Shown piece by piece: positions 35,830 through 45,568 of a stretch of 64,000 nucleotides of DNA. A model generated the notes under the pieces. It did not search any database and was not told the DNA's origin. It was given only the letters and a program-made list of their open reading frames with translations. The position numbers and the translations under genes were made by a program. The stretch spans positions 1 to 64,000 of the forward strand of contig CANFTW010000001.1 in NCBI GenBank assembly GCA_947450025.1, given 5' to 3'. This DNA is from Bacteroidota bacterium (GTDB lineage Bacteria > Bacteroidota > Bacteroidia > B-17B0 > Aurantibacillaceae). Position 1 is the stretch's first letter, and each line of letters begins with the position of its first letter.

Positions 35830-38058
35830 TTATTGAATTACAAATCTCCTTGTAATGAACTTCAATTGCGTTTCGCTTTGATTTAGGATTTTAATAAAAT
35901 AAACCCCTTGACTAAATTTCGAAACATCAAGTTGAATCGATTTATTATAAGTCATTATTTTATAAACTTCATTACCTAAAATATCAAATACTGAAATTGT
36001 TATTTCTCTAATAGCTGCGTCATTAATTGTCACAGTTACGTTATCAGATGTTGGATTAGGATATAATAATACATCCTCATCCTCCCATAACTCATCTATT
36101 CCAACTCCATTAACATTAACCGAATTAAAAAAAGCAAGACCACCAGCATAATTCCCTAAAAATAAATCTCGTTTTCCATCGTTAGTTATGTCTTCATAAA
36201 ATGGAGCGCATCTTGGGCCTTCATTAATATGAAACAATGTAGAATCAACCTTATTAAAAACACCTGTTAAATTATTATTTATATTATCATACATATACAA
36301 ATTTCCAGTTTCACTTCCAACAATCAGTTTCGTAACTCCTAACTCTGTATATATGTAAGGCATACTATAGCCTGTTGTCCAGCCTGATTGTTTAACATCG
36401 ACGCTGCCAAAAAATGCACTTTGTAAAGAAAACGTAGGGCTCGCTTGAGTACCAATGTTGTTGTAATAACTTAGTTTTCCATTAAGAGACCCAATCACTA
36501 AATCTAAAGTGCCATTGGCATTCACATCAAATAATTGCGGATACGCAAAATTACCTACATCAATTGACTGATAAAAACTTACATGATTACTAAATTGAGC
36601 AGGCAAACCCAATGGAGCTGTATTTTGAAAATAATGTAACTGCCCATTATTATCGCCAATTAATAAATCTTCATCGCCATCATGGTCTAGGTCTCCAAAG
36701 GTAGGAGCCATTGAATATATATTATAGGTTGAAAATGATTGATAATCTTTAGTGATTAATGAAAAAGAAGGCGATGATGAGCTTCCAATATTTTTATAAA
36801 ATGCTAATTTAGATTTATTGGTATTACCAATATAATATCCCAAATTACCAACTATCAAATCTTTTTTACCATCAGAATCTGCGTCAAATAATACTGGATA
36901 AGCTCCTTCTCCAAATTCCATCATATCTTCTTGTAAAAAATTATTTTTTTGAAAAACAAAATTAACGGTTGGTGTAATCGATGCATTTTTATAATACCAC
37001 ACACTCTGAAAATTCTCTGATCCTGCAATGGCATTAGGACTAGCAATTAAATCTTTAAATCCATCATTATTCACATCCAAATTAAACGTACATGGAAAAG
37101 AATTTAGCTTAATAACATTAGTACTTGCCTTGTTAGGATAATTGGGATACAGTAATGTCGTATCTGCAATATGGGCATTTGATGAATTACCCTGATTGTC
37201 CACATAAAAAACAGTATTACAAGAGATATCACCCATTATTAATTCTTGATCTCCATCACCATCTCTATCAAAACACATCAAACAAGATCCCGAATGTAAA
37301 GGTTTATATAAGCTATCCTGAGTAACCTCTTGATACTGCTTCATAAAAGGACATTGATTCAAATCAACTTGGCAATTATTTTCTTTAATATCACCCCAAC
37401 ATTCATCTACCATATCAAACACTAAACTATCTGAAGTTCCATAAAGTTCTTGACTCATATTTTTATGATATTCGATCTTAATACCAAACACAGAAAAGCT
37501 CAAAATATCTAAATCTCCATCTCCATCAATATCAGCAATACCCGGAAGAGCAACAGAATTACAATATAAATTAGACAAACTTGGGGAACCTGCAGGATTA
37601 TAATCGCTCATTAATAAAGATTTAGCTAAAACAAAACTTAAATTTTGTCCAACCGAAGTGTTTCTATACACTTTAATGCCTCCAGTGGTATAGGTAAATA
37701 AATCAGCTTTGCCATCAACATTATAATCAAAAAACAAAGCCCAATCTGTTACCCTTGGAAATTGATCTTGATAGCTATAAGCATGGAGATACTTCTCTTC
37801 TCCTACATTTCCAACATTTAAATAAGCTCTTAATTTTCCTCCCGACCCACATATTTTATCATAGGCTACAATATCTTTTTTTCCATCGGCATTTAAATCA
37901 ATTTGGGTAAATGAGCTGAAATTGATACCTCCTGCCCATGGCATTTTTAATTTTTTATTATTTTCATAAACAGAAATGGTATCCCTAAAAACATTGGTTT
38001 GAGCCTTAGAAACATGCAAAAAGCTCAAAAAAATCGCTAAAAAAGGAATACGTGCCAT
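35830..38058 (-). CDS. T9SS-secreted FG-GAP/VCBS-repeat protein
   Basis: A signal peptide (cleavage near SKAQT) is followed by at least nine FG-GAP/VCBS-type repeats. Each has a calcium-loop motif of the form DxDxDGxxD, such as DLNADGKKDIVAYD, DIDGDGDLDILSF, DRDGDGDQELIMGD and DLDHDGDEDLLIGD. The last 75 residues are a type A T9SS sorting domain: LYPNPTSDNVTV, then ITISVFDILGNEVYK and FSQGVYFIKI. The product should cross the outer membrane by T9SS and be attached or released as a beta-propeller-like surface protein; ligand unknown. Single-gene unit. Confidence 0.93.
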   Translation of the reverse strand: MARIPFLAIFLSFLHVSKAQTNVFRDTISVYENNKKLKMPWAGGINFSSFTQIDLNADGKKDIVAYDKICGSGGKLRAYLNVGNVGEEKYLHAYSYQDQFPRVTDWALFFDYNVDGKADLFTYTTGGIKVYRNTSVGQNLSFVLAKSLLMSDYNPAGSPSLSNLYCNSVALPGIADIDGDGDLDILSFSVFGIKIEYHKNMSQELYGTSDSLVFDMVDECWGDIKENNCQVDLNQCPFMKQYQEVTQDSLYKPLHSGSCLMCFDRDGDGDQELIMGDISCNTVFYVDNQGNSSNAHIADTTLLYPNYPNKASTNVIKLNSFPCTFNLDVNNDGFKDLIASPNAIAGSENFQSVWYYKNASITPTVNFVFQKNNFLQEDMMEFGEGAYPVLFDADSDGKKDLIVGNLGYYIGNTNKSKLAFYKNIGSSSSPSFSLITKDYQSFSTYNIYSMAPTFGDLDHDGDEDLLIGDNNGQLHYFQNTAPLGLPAQFSNHVSFYQSIDVGNFAYPQLFDVNANGTLDLVIGSLNGKLSYYNNIGTQASPTFSLQSAFFGSVDVKQSGWTTGYSMPYIYTELGVTKLIVGSETGNLYMYDNINNNLTGVFNKVDSTLFHINEGPRCAPFYEDITNDGKRDLFLGNYAGGLAFFNSVNVNGVGIDELWEDEDVLLYPNPTSDNVTVTINDAAIREITISVFDILGNEVYKIMTYNKSIQLDVSKFSQGVYFIKILNQSETQLKFITRRFVIQ

Positions 38059-38127
38059 ATGAATAGCAAAAATACAAATTAATAAACTAATAAAATGCTA
38101 ACTATCTAATTTTCAGCACTAAATTAA

Positions 38128-38159
38128 TTTGCTTTATATAAGTGATAAAACTATATTTG
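38128..38159 (+). promoter_or_regulatory. secDF promoter
   Basis: TTTG, 20 bases, TATATTTG: an exact Bacteroidota consensus, 33 bases before the secDF start codon. Confidence 0.8.
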
Positions 38160-38192
38160 CACCCTTAATTTATTTAGAAATAATACCGATTT

Positions 38193-41100
38193 ATGCAAAA
38201 CAAAGGTGCCATCAAAATTTTCGCTATACTTTTAGCGCTTTCTTGTATTTTTTATTTATCATTTACGTGGATTACACGTGGGGTAGAAACAGATGCAAAA
38301 GAATATGCAGAAGGAATTTCTAGCTCGGCTGGAGTGCAAGCAACTGCTAAGAAATATGCAAACGGCGACGCTACTAAAGAGCTATTTTATGTAGATTCTT
38401 TAAAAGAAAAATTAGTTGACAGATACTTAGATTCTGTAAAGAATCAACCTGTTTATAATTTAGTATTTGCAAGCTATACTTATGAAGAGTGTAAAAAACG
38501 TGAAATCAACTTAGGTTTAGATTTACGTGGAGGTATGAATGTTACTTTAGAAATCTCTGTAAAAGATATTGTTAAAAATCTTTCTAATGACAATCAAGAT
38601 CCTGCCTTCAAAAAATCTTTAGAAGATGCTCAAGCTAATTTAGGCGTTGGTAATAATGACGATTTCTTAACCTTGTTTGCTAAAAAATATAAAGCAAATA
38701 CTCCTTCAGGTCAATTAGCTCCATTGTTTCAAACTTTAGAATTAAAAGGTAAAATCGCATTTAATGCTACCAACGAAGAAGTAATCGCTTTTTTAAATAC
38801 CAAAGTACAAGAATCAATATCTAACTCGGAAAAAACGTTCCGTTCTCGTATCGATCGTTTTGGTGTAGCTCAACCTAACATTCAAAAATTAGGAAACAGT
38901 GGACGTATCCTAGTTGAATTACCTGGGGTAAAAGATAAAGAGCGCGTTCGTGAATTATTACAAGGTACAGCAAACTTAGAATTCTGGGAAACCTATGATA
39001 ATACTGAATTAGGCAATTTATTAATTGGCGCTAACGATAAATTATCTAAAGCTTTATTTCCAAACTTTGCTTCTAAAAACGATACAACAGCTCAATCATC
39101 TGATACAACCAAATTAGCAGATGTAAAACCTGCAAATACTGATACTGCAAAAGGAAAGATTGACACAACTGCAACAACTGCTGTAAAAACATCAACAGCT
39201 GTTCCTACATCTTTAGACACATTCAATATGCGTTTCCCTTTAATTTATGTTGGAAACGTACCATGTCCATTAAAAGCAAATGTATCATTCAATCAGCAAA
39301 CACAACAACCTGAGCAGTTTTTACCAGGTCCGGTTATTGCTCGTGCCTACAGCAAAGAAGATACAGCTAAAGCCAATGCTTTATTAAAAAATCCAGCATT
39401 AAAATCTTACTTACCAAATAAATTAAAATTCATGTGGGGTTCTAAACCAGAAGAAGTTAAGAACGAAACAGGAGAAACTATTGGTGTTTACTATGAATTA
39501 TATGCCATTAAAGTAACAGACAGAAGTGGTAAAGCGGCTATGTATGGTGATATTATCACTGATGCTCGTCCTGATTTTGACGCTCAAAGCGGTGGTCACC
39601 CTTATATTAGTATGACGATGACTGGCGAAGCTGCTACTAAATGGGCTAAATTAACAAGAGAAAATTCTCCTCAAGGAGACAAAAAAGGTCGTTCAATTGC
39701 AGTGGTAATGGATAACATGGTTTATTCTGCTCCAACAGTTAACGGTGAGATTAAAGGTGGTAAGTCTCAAATCACTGGTAACTTTACTGTAGAAGAAGCA
39801 AATACATTAGCAGCGGTTTTAAGTGCTGGTAAATTACCTGCTCCTGCTCGTATTGTTGAAGAAAGTGTGGTTGGTCCTACTCTAGGTCAAGAAGCTATTG
39901 ATTCTGGTTTAATGAGTACAGTAATTGCTTTATTAGTCATCTTAGTATTTATGTACATGTACTATAATAAAGCGGGTATGGTTGCTAACATTGCATTAAT
40001 TGCCAACATGTTCTTTATTATGGGAATTCTGGCCTCCATGAATGCGGTGTTAACTTTACCTGGTATTGCTGGTATCGTATTAACCATTGGTTTAGCAGTG
40101 GATGCCAATATCTTAATCTTTGAGCGTATTCGTGAGGAATTAGCTCATGGTAAAAATGCAGCACATGCTATTAAAGAAGGTTTCAAACATGCGATGAGTT
40201 CTATTATTGACTCTAACGTTACTTTAGCTATCCTAGCAATTATCTTAATGGTGTTTGGTTCGGGACCAGTTCAAGGTTTTGCTACTACTTTATTAATTGG
40301 TATCGGAGCTTCTTTATTCTCTGCTATTTTAATTACTCGTGTTATTTTTGAATGGATGTTATCTCGTAAAATGGAAATTCCATTTGACAATACAGCTACT
40401 AGAAACGCTTTCAAAAATGTTGCCTTTAATTTCGTAGGTCGCAGAAAAGTATATTACACAATTTCATCTATTATTATTGTATTAGGTGCTGTGATGTATT
40501 TTGCTCATGGCGGTTTAAAATTAGGTGTTGATTTCAAAGGAGGACGCACATACCAAGTTCGTTTCGAAAAAGAAATGAATACAGAAGAAGTGAAACAAGC
40601 TTTAAAAGGTGCTTTTAAAGATGCGTCTTTAGAAGTAAAAACAGTTGGTAGCAGTAACCAAATGAAAATCACTACTTCATACCGTGTAACAGACAACTCT
40701 CCTACCGTTGATACAGAGGTTGAATCAGCCTTAAACGATGGTTTAAATACTTTAAAAGTTAAACACGAATTAGTGAGTCAACAAAAAGTTGGGCCTACTA
40801 TTGCAACAGATATTTTATATGGTGCTTATGCAGCAATCTTATTCTCTTGCTTAGTAATGTTTATCTATATCGTTGTTCGATTCAAAAAATGGCAATATGG
40901 TTTAGGTGCGGTTGTGGCTTTATTCCATGACGTATTAATGGTATTATCATTCTATACAATTTTAGATGGTATCGTTCCTTTCTCATTAGAAATTGGCCAG
41001 GATTTCATCGCAGCCATCTTAACCGTTATGGGTTACACGATGACTGAAACGGTTGTTGTATTTGATAGGATTCGTGAGCGTTTAACGGAACATGTAAATG

Positions 41101-41339
41101 CTGATTCTACTAACGAAGAACGTAACACTTTAATTAACTACGCATTAAATAGTACATTAAGTCGTACAATCTTAACATCGTTAACTGTATTCTTCGTATT
41201 ATTAGTCATCTTCATCTTTGGAGGTGAAAGTATTCGTGGATTCATCTTCGCATTATTAATTGGCCGTATCATTGGTACATACTCTTCATTATGTATCTCT
41301 ACTCCAATCGTTGTAGATTTTGATAAAAAGAAAAGCTAA
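38193..41339 (+). CDS. secDF: Protein translocase subunit SecDF (fused)
   Basis: SecD and SecF are fused in 1,048 residues. The SecD half has LGLDLRGGMNVTLEI near residue 110 and six helices (about 570-750). The SecF half has LGVDFKGGRTYQVRF near residue 777 and six more helices ending about 1040. Both membrane halves carry the expected motifs (LAVDANILIFERIREELAHG; ETVVVFDRIRERLTEH). It uses the proton-motive force to complete protein export. The SecD periplasmic domain has a Thr/Asp/Lys-rich, low-complexity insertion (about residues 293-342), a lineage-specific linker. A promoter at 38128 and a terminator at 41361 define a single-gene unit. Confidence 0.97.
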   Translation: MQNKGAIKIFAILLALSCIFYLSFTWITRGVETDAKEYAEGISSSAGVQATAKKYANGDATKELFYVDSLKEKLVDRYLDSVKNQPVYNLVFASYTYEECKKREINLGLDLRGGMNVTLEISVKDIVKNLSNDNQDPAFKKSLEDAQANLGVGNNDDFLTLFAKKYKANTPSGQLAPLFQTLELKGKIAFNATNEEVIAFLNTKVQESISNSEKTFRSRIDRFGVAQPNIQKLGNSGRILVELPGVKDKERVRELLQGTANLEFWETYDNTELGNLLIGANDKLSKALFPNFASKNDTTAQSSDTTKLADVKPANTDTAKGKIDTTATTAVKTSTAVPTSLDTFNMRFPLIYVGNVPCPLKANVSFNQQTQQPEQFLPGPVIARAYSKEDTAKANALLKNPALKSYLPNKLKFMWGSKPEEVKNETGETIGVYYELYAIKVTDRSGKAAMYGDIITDARPDFDAQSGGHPYISMTMTGEAATKWAKLTRENSPQGDKKGRSIAVVMDNMVYSAPTVNGEIKGGKSQITGNFTVEEANTLAAVLSAGKLPAPARIVEESVVGPTLGQEAIDSGLMSTVIALLVILVFMYMYYNKAGMVANIALIANMFFIMGILASMNAVLTLPGIAGIVLTIGLAVDANILIFERIREELAHGKNAAHAIKEGFKHAMSSIIDSNVTLAILAIILMVFGSGPVQGFATTLLIGIGASLFSAILITRVIFEWMLSRKMEIPFDNTATRNAFKNVAFNFVGRRKVYYTISSIIIVLGAVMYFAHGGLKLGVDFKGGRTYQVRFEKEMNTEEVKQALKGAFKDASLEVKTVGSSNQMKITTSYRVTDNSPTVDTEVESALNDGLNTLKVKHELVSQQKVGPTIATDILYGAYAAILFSCLVMFIYIVVRFKKWQYGLGAVVALFHDVLMVLSFYTILDGIVPFSLEIGQDFIAAILTVMGYTMTETVVVFDRIRERLTEHVNADSTNEERNTLINYALNSTLSRTILTSLTVFFVLLVIFIFGGESIRGFIFALLIGRIIGTYSSLCISTPIVVDFDKKKS

Positions 41340-41360
41340 TTAAAAATTAAAATAAGTTTT

Positions 41361-41391
41361 AAAACGCCTCAAAGAAATTTGGGGCGTTTTT
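41361..41391 (+). terminator. secDF terminator
   Basis: A 13-bp stem (41361-41373 with 41378-41390, one U-G pair), GAAA loop and T run. Confidence 0.9.
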
Positions 41392-41459
41392 GCTTTATGA
41401 AACTAAATTAATTAACAGTCTATCTATAATCACGATTTCATTCGTACCTTTAATCTGTA

Positions 41460-42566
41460 ATGATTTTAGAAAAATTATCCCTTATTAATTTTAAAAATTA
41501 CGACGAAGCTCAAGTAGATTTTTGCAAAAAATTTAACTGTTTTGTTGGTAATAATGGTATGGGCAAAACTAATTTACTAGATGCCATTCATTACATTTCT
41601 TTTTGTAAAAGTTTTTTTAATGCCATAGATAGTCAAAATATCAAACACGATTTGCCATTTTTTGCTATTCAAGCATGGATTAATAAAAATGGAGAAACAC
41701 ATGAAATATTTTGTGGCGTAAAACGTGGCGCAAAAAAACAATTTAAGCATAATAAAAAAGAATACGAACGTTTATCCGAACATATTGGATTATATCCTTT
41801 AGTGATGATTTCGCCATCAGATATTGAATTAATTTGGGATGGTAGCGAAGTGCGCCGTAAATTCATGGATAGTATCATTTCTCAATACGATAAAGTGTAT
41901 TTAGAAAAACTAATTGCTTATAACCATGTATTACAGCAACGTAATGCCTTATTAAAACAGTTTCATGAAAGCCGTTCTTTTGATAATGCTAGTTTAGAAA
42001 TTTGGGATGATCAATTGATTATTCATGGCCAGGAAATCATCAGAATACGCACGCATTTTCTAGAAGAATTTATTCCACTGTTTACCAAAAATTATCAATT
42101 CATCAGTGGCAGTAATGAACAAGTGAGTTTAGAGTATGAATCATCGATTAAAGATTTATCATACCAAACCGTTTTAACTGCAAGCTTATCAAGAGACAGA
42201 GCTGTTCACCACACAACGGTTGGTCCACATCGAGATGATTTGGATTTTAAATTAATGAGTAATAGCTTAAAGAAATTTGCTTCTCAAGGACAACAAAAAT
42301 CATATTTACTAGCTTTAAAATTAGCCCAATTTGAGTTTATTAAAGAAAAAAAGCACACAAAACCATTATTATTACTAGATGACATCTACGATAAATTGGA
42401 TGAAACACGTTTTAAAAAATTGATTGAATTAGTAAGTGGTGATGAATTTGGGCAAGTTTTTATAACAGATACGCATCCCCAACGCATAAAGGAATTATTT
42501 GAGCAAAGTAATTCAGAACACTTGATTTATATTGTAAACGATGGTTCAATTGTAAAACATGGCTAA
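41460..42566 (+). CDS. recF: DNA replication/repair protein RecF
   Basis: The 368 residues have the SMC-like ATPase motifs: Walker A in VGNNGMGKTNLLDAIHYIS, signature FASQGQQKSYLLALKLAQ and Walker B LLLLDDIYDKLDE. It recognises gaps and acts with RecOR to load RecA. It starts a five-gene operon; the next gene overlaps it by 8 bases. A near-consensus TACCTTTA box lies about 10 bases before the ATG, so the mRNA may be almost leaderless. Confidence 0.97.
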   Translation: MILEKLSLINFKNYDEAQVDFCKKFNCFVGNNGMGKTNLLDAIHYISFCKSFFNAIDSQNIKHDLPFFAIQAWINKNGETHEIFCGVKRGAKKQFKHNKKEYERLSEHIGLYPLVMISPSDIELIWDGSEVRRKFMDSIISQYDKVYLEKLIAYNHVLQQRNALLKQFHESRSFDNASLEIWDDQLIIHGQEIIRIRTHFLEEFIPLFTKNYQFISGSNEQVSLEYESSIKDLSYQTVLTASLSRDRAVHHTTVGPHRDDLDFKLMSNSLKKFASQGQQKSYLLALKLAQFEFIKEKKHTKPLLLLDDIYDKLDETRFKKLIELVSGDEFGQVFITDTHPQRIKELFEQSNSEHLIYIVNDGSIVKHG

Positions 42567-42852
42567 GAACAATAATCTCATAAAACTAGGTGATGCTATT
42601 TCTCAAATTTTTAAAGAAGAGAAGTTAGATGAGAAATATAGCATCTTTGCCATAAGAAATGGTTGGGAAGGTATTGTTGGAAAAACAGTTGCAAAACATA
42701 CCACTCAAATAAACTATGCGCAAGGTATTTTGTTTGTCTCTATAGATTCTCCAATTGTAAGGAATGAAACCGCGTATGTCAAAGAAACGATTATTGAAAA
42801 GGTAAATAAATTTGTAGGAAAAAGATTAATTAAAGAATTAGTGTTGAAATAA
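42559..42852 (+). CDS. DUF721 (DciA-like) protein
   Basis: A 97-residue DUF721 domain with IRNGWEGIVGKTVAKHTTQI and LFVSIDSPIVRNETAYVKE. This domain defines DciA, the ancestral loader of the replicative helicase, and often sits next to recF. This short version has only the core KH-like domain. It overlaps recF by 8 bases and directly abuts ispH, implying coupled translation. Confidence 0.88.
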   Translation: MAKNNNLIKLGDAISQIFKEEKLDEKYSIFAIRNGWEGIVGKTVAKHTTQINYAQGILFVSIDSPIVRNETAYVKETIIEKVNKFVGKRLIKELVLK

Positions 42853-44076
42853 ATGAAAGCATTTAACGTACCAGAGTTTTATAGAAGCCCTATCATAAGC
42901 AAAATAAAACAATACCGTAAAATACAAGATCCACGAAAAAGAGACAACTCACCTACTCTATTAGATTTTGGTGCCGTACAATTTTTAATTGCTCGTCATT
43001 TTGGTTTTTGTTATGGTGTTGAAAATGCCATTGAAATTTCATTTAAAGCCCTAGATGAAAATCCTGGAAAACGTATTTTCCTACTAAGTCAAATGATACA
43101 CAACCCAGATGTCAATAATGATTTAATTGACAGAGGCGTACAATTTTTACAAGACACAAACGGCAATCAATTAATCCCTTTTGATATTTTAACCTCAGAA
43201 GATGTTGTGATTATTCCCGCATTTGGCGCACCTTTAGATATTATTGCTTTACTAGAATCTAAAAACATCAAAACAGAAGCTTATAATACTACTTGTCCGT
43301 TTGTAGAACGTGTTTGGAAAAAATCGGAAAGTATTGGAAAAGATAATTATACGATTATCATTCATGGTAAACACAATCACGAAGAAACTAAAGCAACCTT
43401 TTCGAGAAGTGACAAACATAACAAAGCCATTATCGTTAGAGATATTACAGAATCAAAATTACTTGCAGATTACATTCTAGGAAATAAATCAAAAGAACAA
43501 TTCGCTATTGATTTCAAAGGACGATATTCTGAAAATTTGGATATTGAAAAAGATTTACAACGTGTGGGAGTGATTAATCAAACAACTATGTTGGCAAGCG
43601 AAACACAAGAAATTGCTGATTATTTTAAAACAGTGATGTTAGAAAAACATGGGGCGATTAATATCGCTAACCATTTTGCAGATACTCGTGATACTTTATG
43701 TTATGCAACCAACGAAAATCAAGACGCTACTTATGGTTTATTAGAAACAGAAGCTGATTTAGCGATTGTTGTTGGTGGGTATAATAGTAGTAACACGTCT
43801 CACTTGGTTGAATTATGCGAACGAAAATTTCATACGTATTTTATTTCATCTGAAAAAGAAATTATTGACAATAATACCATCAATCATTTCGATTATCCGC
43901 ACAAAAAACATTTAACGAGTTCTAATTTCTTACCGAACAAAACACCTGTGCGTATTATATTAACCAGCGGAGCCTCTTGTCCAGATTCGGTTATAGAAGG
44001 TGTCATTCATAAAATCAATAGTTTTTATACTAACATTAAATCAGTAGAAGAAGCGATTACACATTTATCCAATTAA
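42853..44076 (+). CDS. ispH: 4-hydroxy-3-methylbut-2-enyl diphosphate reductase IspH (long type)
   Basis: It carries out the last step of the MEP pathway, making IPP and DMAPP with a 4Fe-4S cluster. The cluster cysteines are in HFGFCYGVENA (Cys53), TTCPFVERVW and SGASCPDSV; the substrate-binding SQMIHNPDVN, IIHGKHNHEE and NQTTMLASET are also present. At 407 residues it has the extended N-terminus and internal insertions of the long (cyanobacteria/plant-like) form rather than the 310-residue enterobacterial form. It is placed between a DciA-like gene and an exonuclease in a tight operon. Confidence 0.95.
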   Translation: MKAFNVPEFYRSPIISKIKQYRKIQDPRKRDNSPTLLDFGAVQFLIARHFGFCYGVENAIEISFKALDENPGKRIFLLSQMIHNPDVNNDLIDRGVQFLQDTNGNQLIPFDILTSEDVVIIPAFGAPLDIIALLESKNIKTEAYNTTCPFVERVWKKSESIGKDNYTIIIHGKHNHEETKATFSRSDKHNKAIIVRDITESKLLADYILGNKSKEQFAIDFKGRYSENLDIEKDLQRVGVINQTTMLASETQEIADYFKTVMLEKHGAINIANHFADTRDTLCYATNENQDATYGLLETEADLAIVVGGYNSSNTSHLVELCERKFHTYFISSEKEIIDNNTINHFDYPHKKHLTSSNFLPNKTPVRIILTSGASCPDSVIEGVIHKINSFYTNIKSVEEAITHLSN

Positions 44077-44078
44077 TC

Positions 44079-44882
44079 ATGAACTTAAACTTAACAAAAC
44101 CCCTCGCTTTTTTTGACCTAGAAACTACTGGTATCAGTGTTGGTGGAGATAGAATAGTAGAAATATCCATCGTTCGAGTAAACATTGATAATACAACCGA
44201 TATTTTAACTAAGAAAATAAATCCAGGTATTCCAATTCCTGAATTTACTTCTAAAATTCACGGTATTTATGATAAAGATGTAGTTGATTGCCCAAGTTTT
44301 AAAGAACTTGCTCCACAATTAGCACAATTTTTAACTAACTGCGATTTAGCTGGTTTTAATTCTAATAAGTTTGATGTTCCTTTTTTAGTGGAAGAATTTC
44401 TTCGCGCAGACATTGATTTTGATTTAAAAAATCGAAAGTTAATTGATGTGCAAAATATTTTTCATATGATGGAACCTCGCAATTTAACCGCAGCCTATAA
44501 ATTTTATTGCAATAAACCATTAGAAAATGCGCACTCTGCCGAAGCTGATACTTTAGCAACTTATGAAATTTTTAAAGCTCAATTAGCTCGTTATGAAAAT
44601 ACAGAGCTAATTGACGAAAAAGGAAACATTTACAAGCCAGTTAAAAACGACATGAGTGTATTAAGCACCTTAACGGCTCGCACTCGTAACGTTGATTTAG
44701 CAGGAAGAATTGTTTACAATGAACAAAATGTAGAAGTATTTAATTTTGGAAAACATAAAGATAAATCTGTGAGAGAAGTGTTTGAAAAAGAACCTTCATA
44801 TTACAATTGGATGATGCAAGGTGATTTTCCTTTATATACTAAAAAAGTGTTAACTCAAATTCGTTTGAGTATGAAAGGTTAA
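44079..44882 (+). CDS. DnaQ-like 3'-5' exonuclease with C-terminal quick-loop domain
   Basis: The N-terminal DEDDh exonuclease domain has all parts: FFDLETTGIS (Asp, Glu), GFNSNKFDVPFLVEEF (Asp) and HSAEADTLATYEIF (His, Asp). Residues about 215-265 form a DUF3820-type tail (VFNFGKHKDKSVREVFEKEP, then YYNWMMQGDFP), common in putative exonucleases of this kind. It likely works in repair or proofreading, or on RNA; substrate not evident. Starts 2 bases after ispH. Confidence 0.92.
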   Translation: MNLNLTKPLAFFDLETTGISVGGDRIVEISIVRVNIDNTTDILTKKINPGIPIPEFTSKIHGIYDKDVVDCPSFKELAPQLAQFLTNCDLAGFNSNKFDVPFLVEEFLRADIDFDLKNRKLIDVQNIFHMMEPRNLTAAYKFYCNKPLENAHSAEADTLATYEIFKAQLARYENTELIDEKGNIYKPVKNDMSVLSTLTARTRNVDLAGRIVYNEQNVEVFNFGKHKDKSVREVFEKEPSYYNWMMQGDFPLYTKKVLTQIRLSMKG

Positions 44883-44903
44883 AAAGAAAGATTACTAGGT
44901 AAA

Positions 44904-45476
44904 ATGCACGAATTAGAACCCTTTTATAACTGGCAACATTTATACATCGCTTCGGAAGATGAAGACTCTCCGTTTTATGGAGCTGAGTACAGTGAATTTA
45001 CTTTTAGTAATACCGTCTATAACTTCTATATCCATCCACAATGGGATGATATGGGAAGTGAAACCTTGTATTTAAAAATTTTATTTGTAGATTATGATGA
45101 ACATTATGCTATTATTGAATTAATAGGCGAATGGAATGATGCTATCAATAATGATATTATGCTTTTAAAACGCGACATTATTGATGAGCTGGCTTTTCAT
45201 GGTATTAATAAATACATCATCATTGGAGAAAACGTATTAAACTTTCACCACTCCGACGATTCCTATTACGAAGAATGGTTTGAGGATGTGCAAGACAATG
45301 ATGGTTGGATTACCTTTATCAATTTCCAAGAACATGTCTTAAAGGAGTTTAAACAAGCAAACCTTGATTATTATTTTATTACTGGTGGCGAATTAAACGA
45401 TTACGAATGGCGTAAATTTTCGCCAGGTCAAGTGTTTGGCAATATTTCAAAAATTATCTCCAAACGGTTAGCGTAA
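44904..45476 (+). CDS. Hypothetical acidic protein
   Basis: The 190-residue protein is cytoplasmic, strongly acidic (many D/E runs) and rich in Tyr/Trp, with no motif I can name. The pattern (YLKILFVDYDEHYAIIELI and KYIIIGENVLNF) suggests an alpha/beta core of about 150 residues. It closes the recF operon, 21 bases after the exonuclease. Confidence 0.7.
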   Translation: MHELEPFYNWQHLYIASEDEDSPFYGAEYSEFTFSNTVYNFYIHPQWDDMGSETLYLKILFVDYDEHYAIIELIGEWNDAINNDIMLLKRDIIDELAFHGINKYIIIGENVLNFHHSDDSYYEEWFEDVQDNDGWITFINFQEHVLKEFKQANLDYYFITGGELNDYEWRKFSPGQVFGNISKIISKRLA

Positions 45477-45568
45477 TTTTTAAACTTAACACATCGTTTC
45501 TTGTTAATACTTAGATGGTATTTTCATATCTCAAACTATTATATTTGATACTGATTTAAACTAACATT

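Noticed and set aside
38193-41339. The Thr/Asp/Lys-rich insertion in SecDF (about 39070-39220) as a foreign insertion
   Set aside because: It is in frame, of low complexity and lies in a variable periplasmic loop of SecD; a lineage-specific linker explains it.
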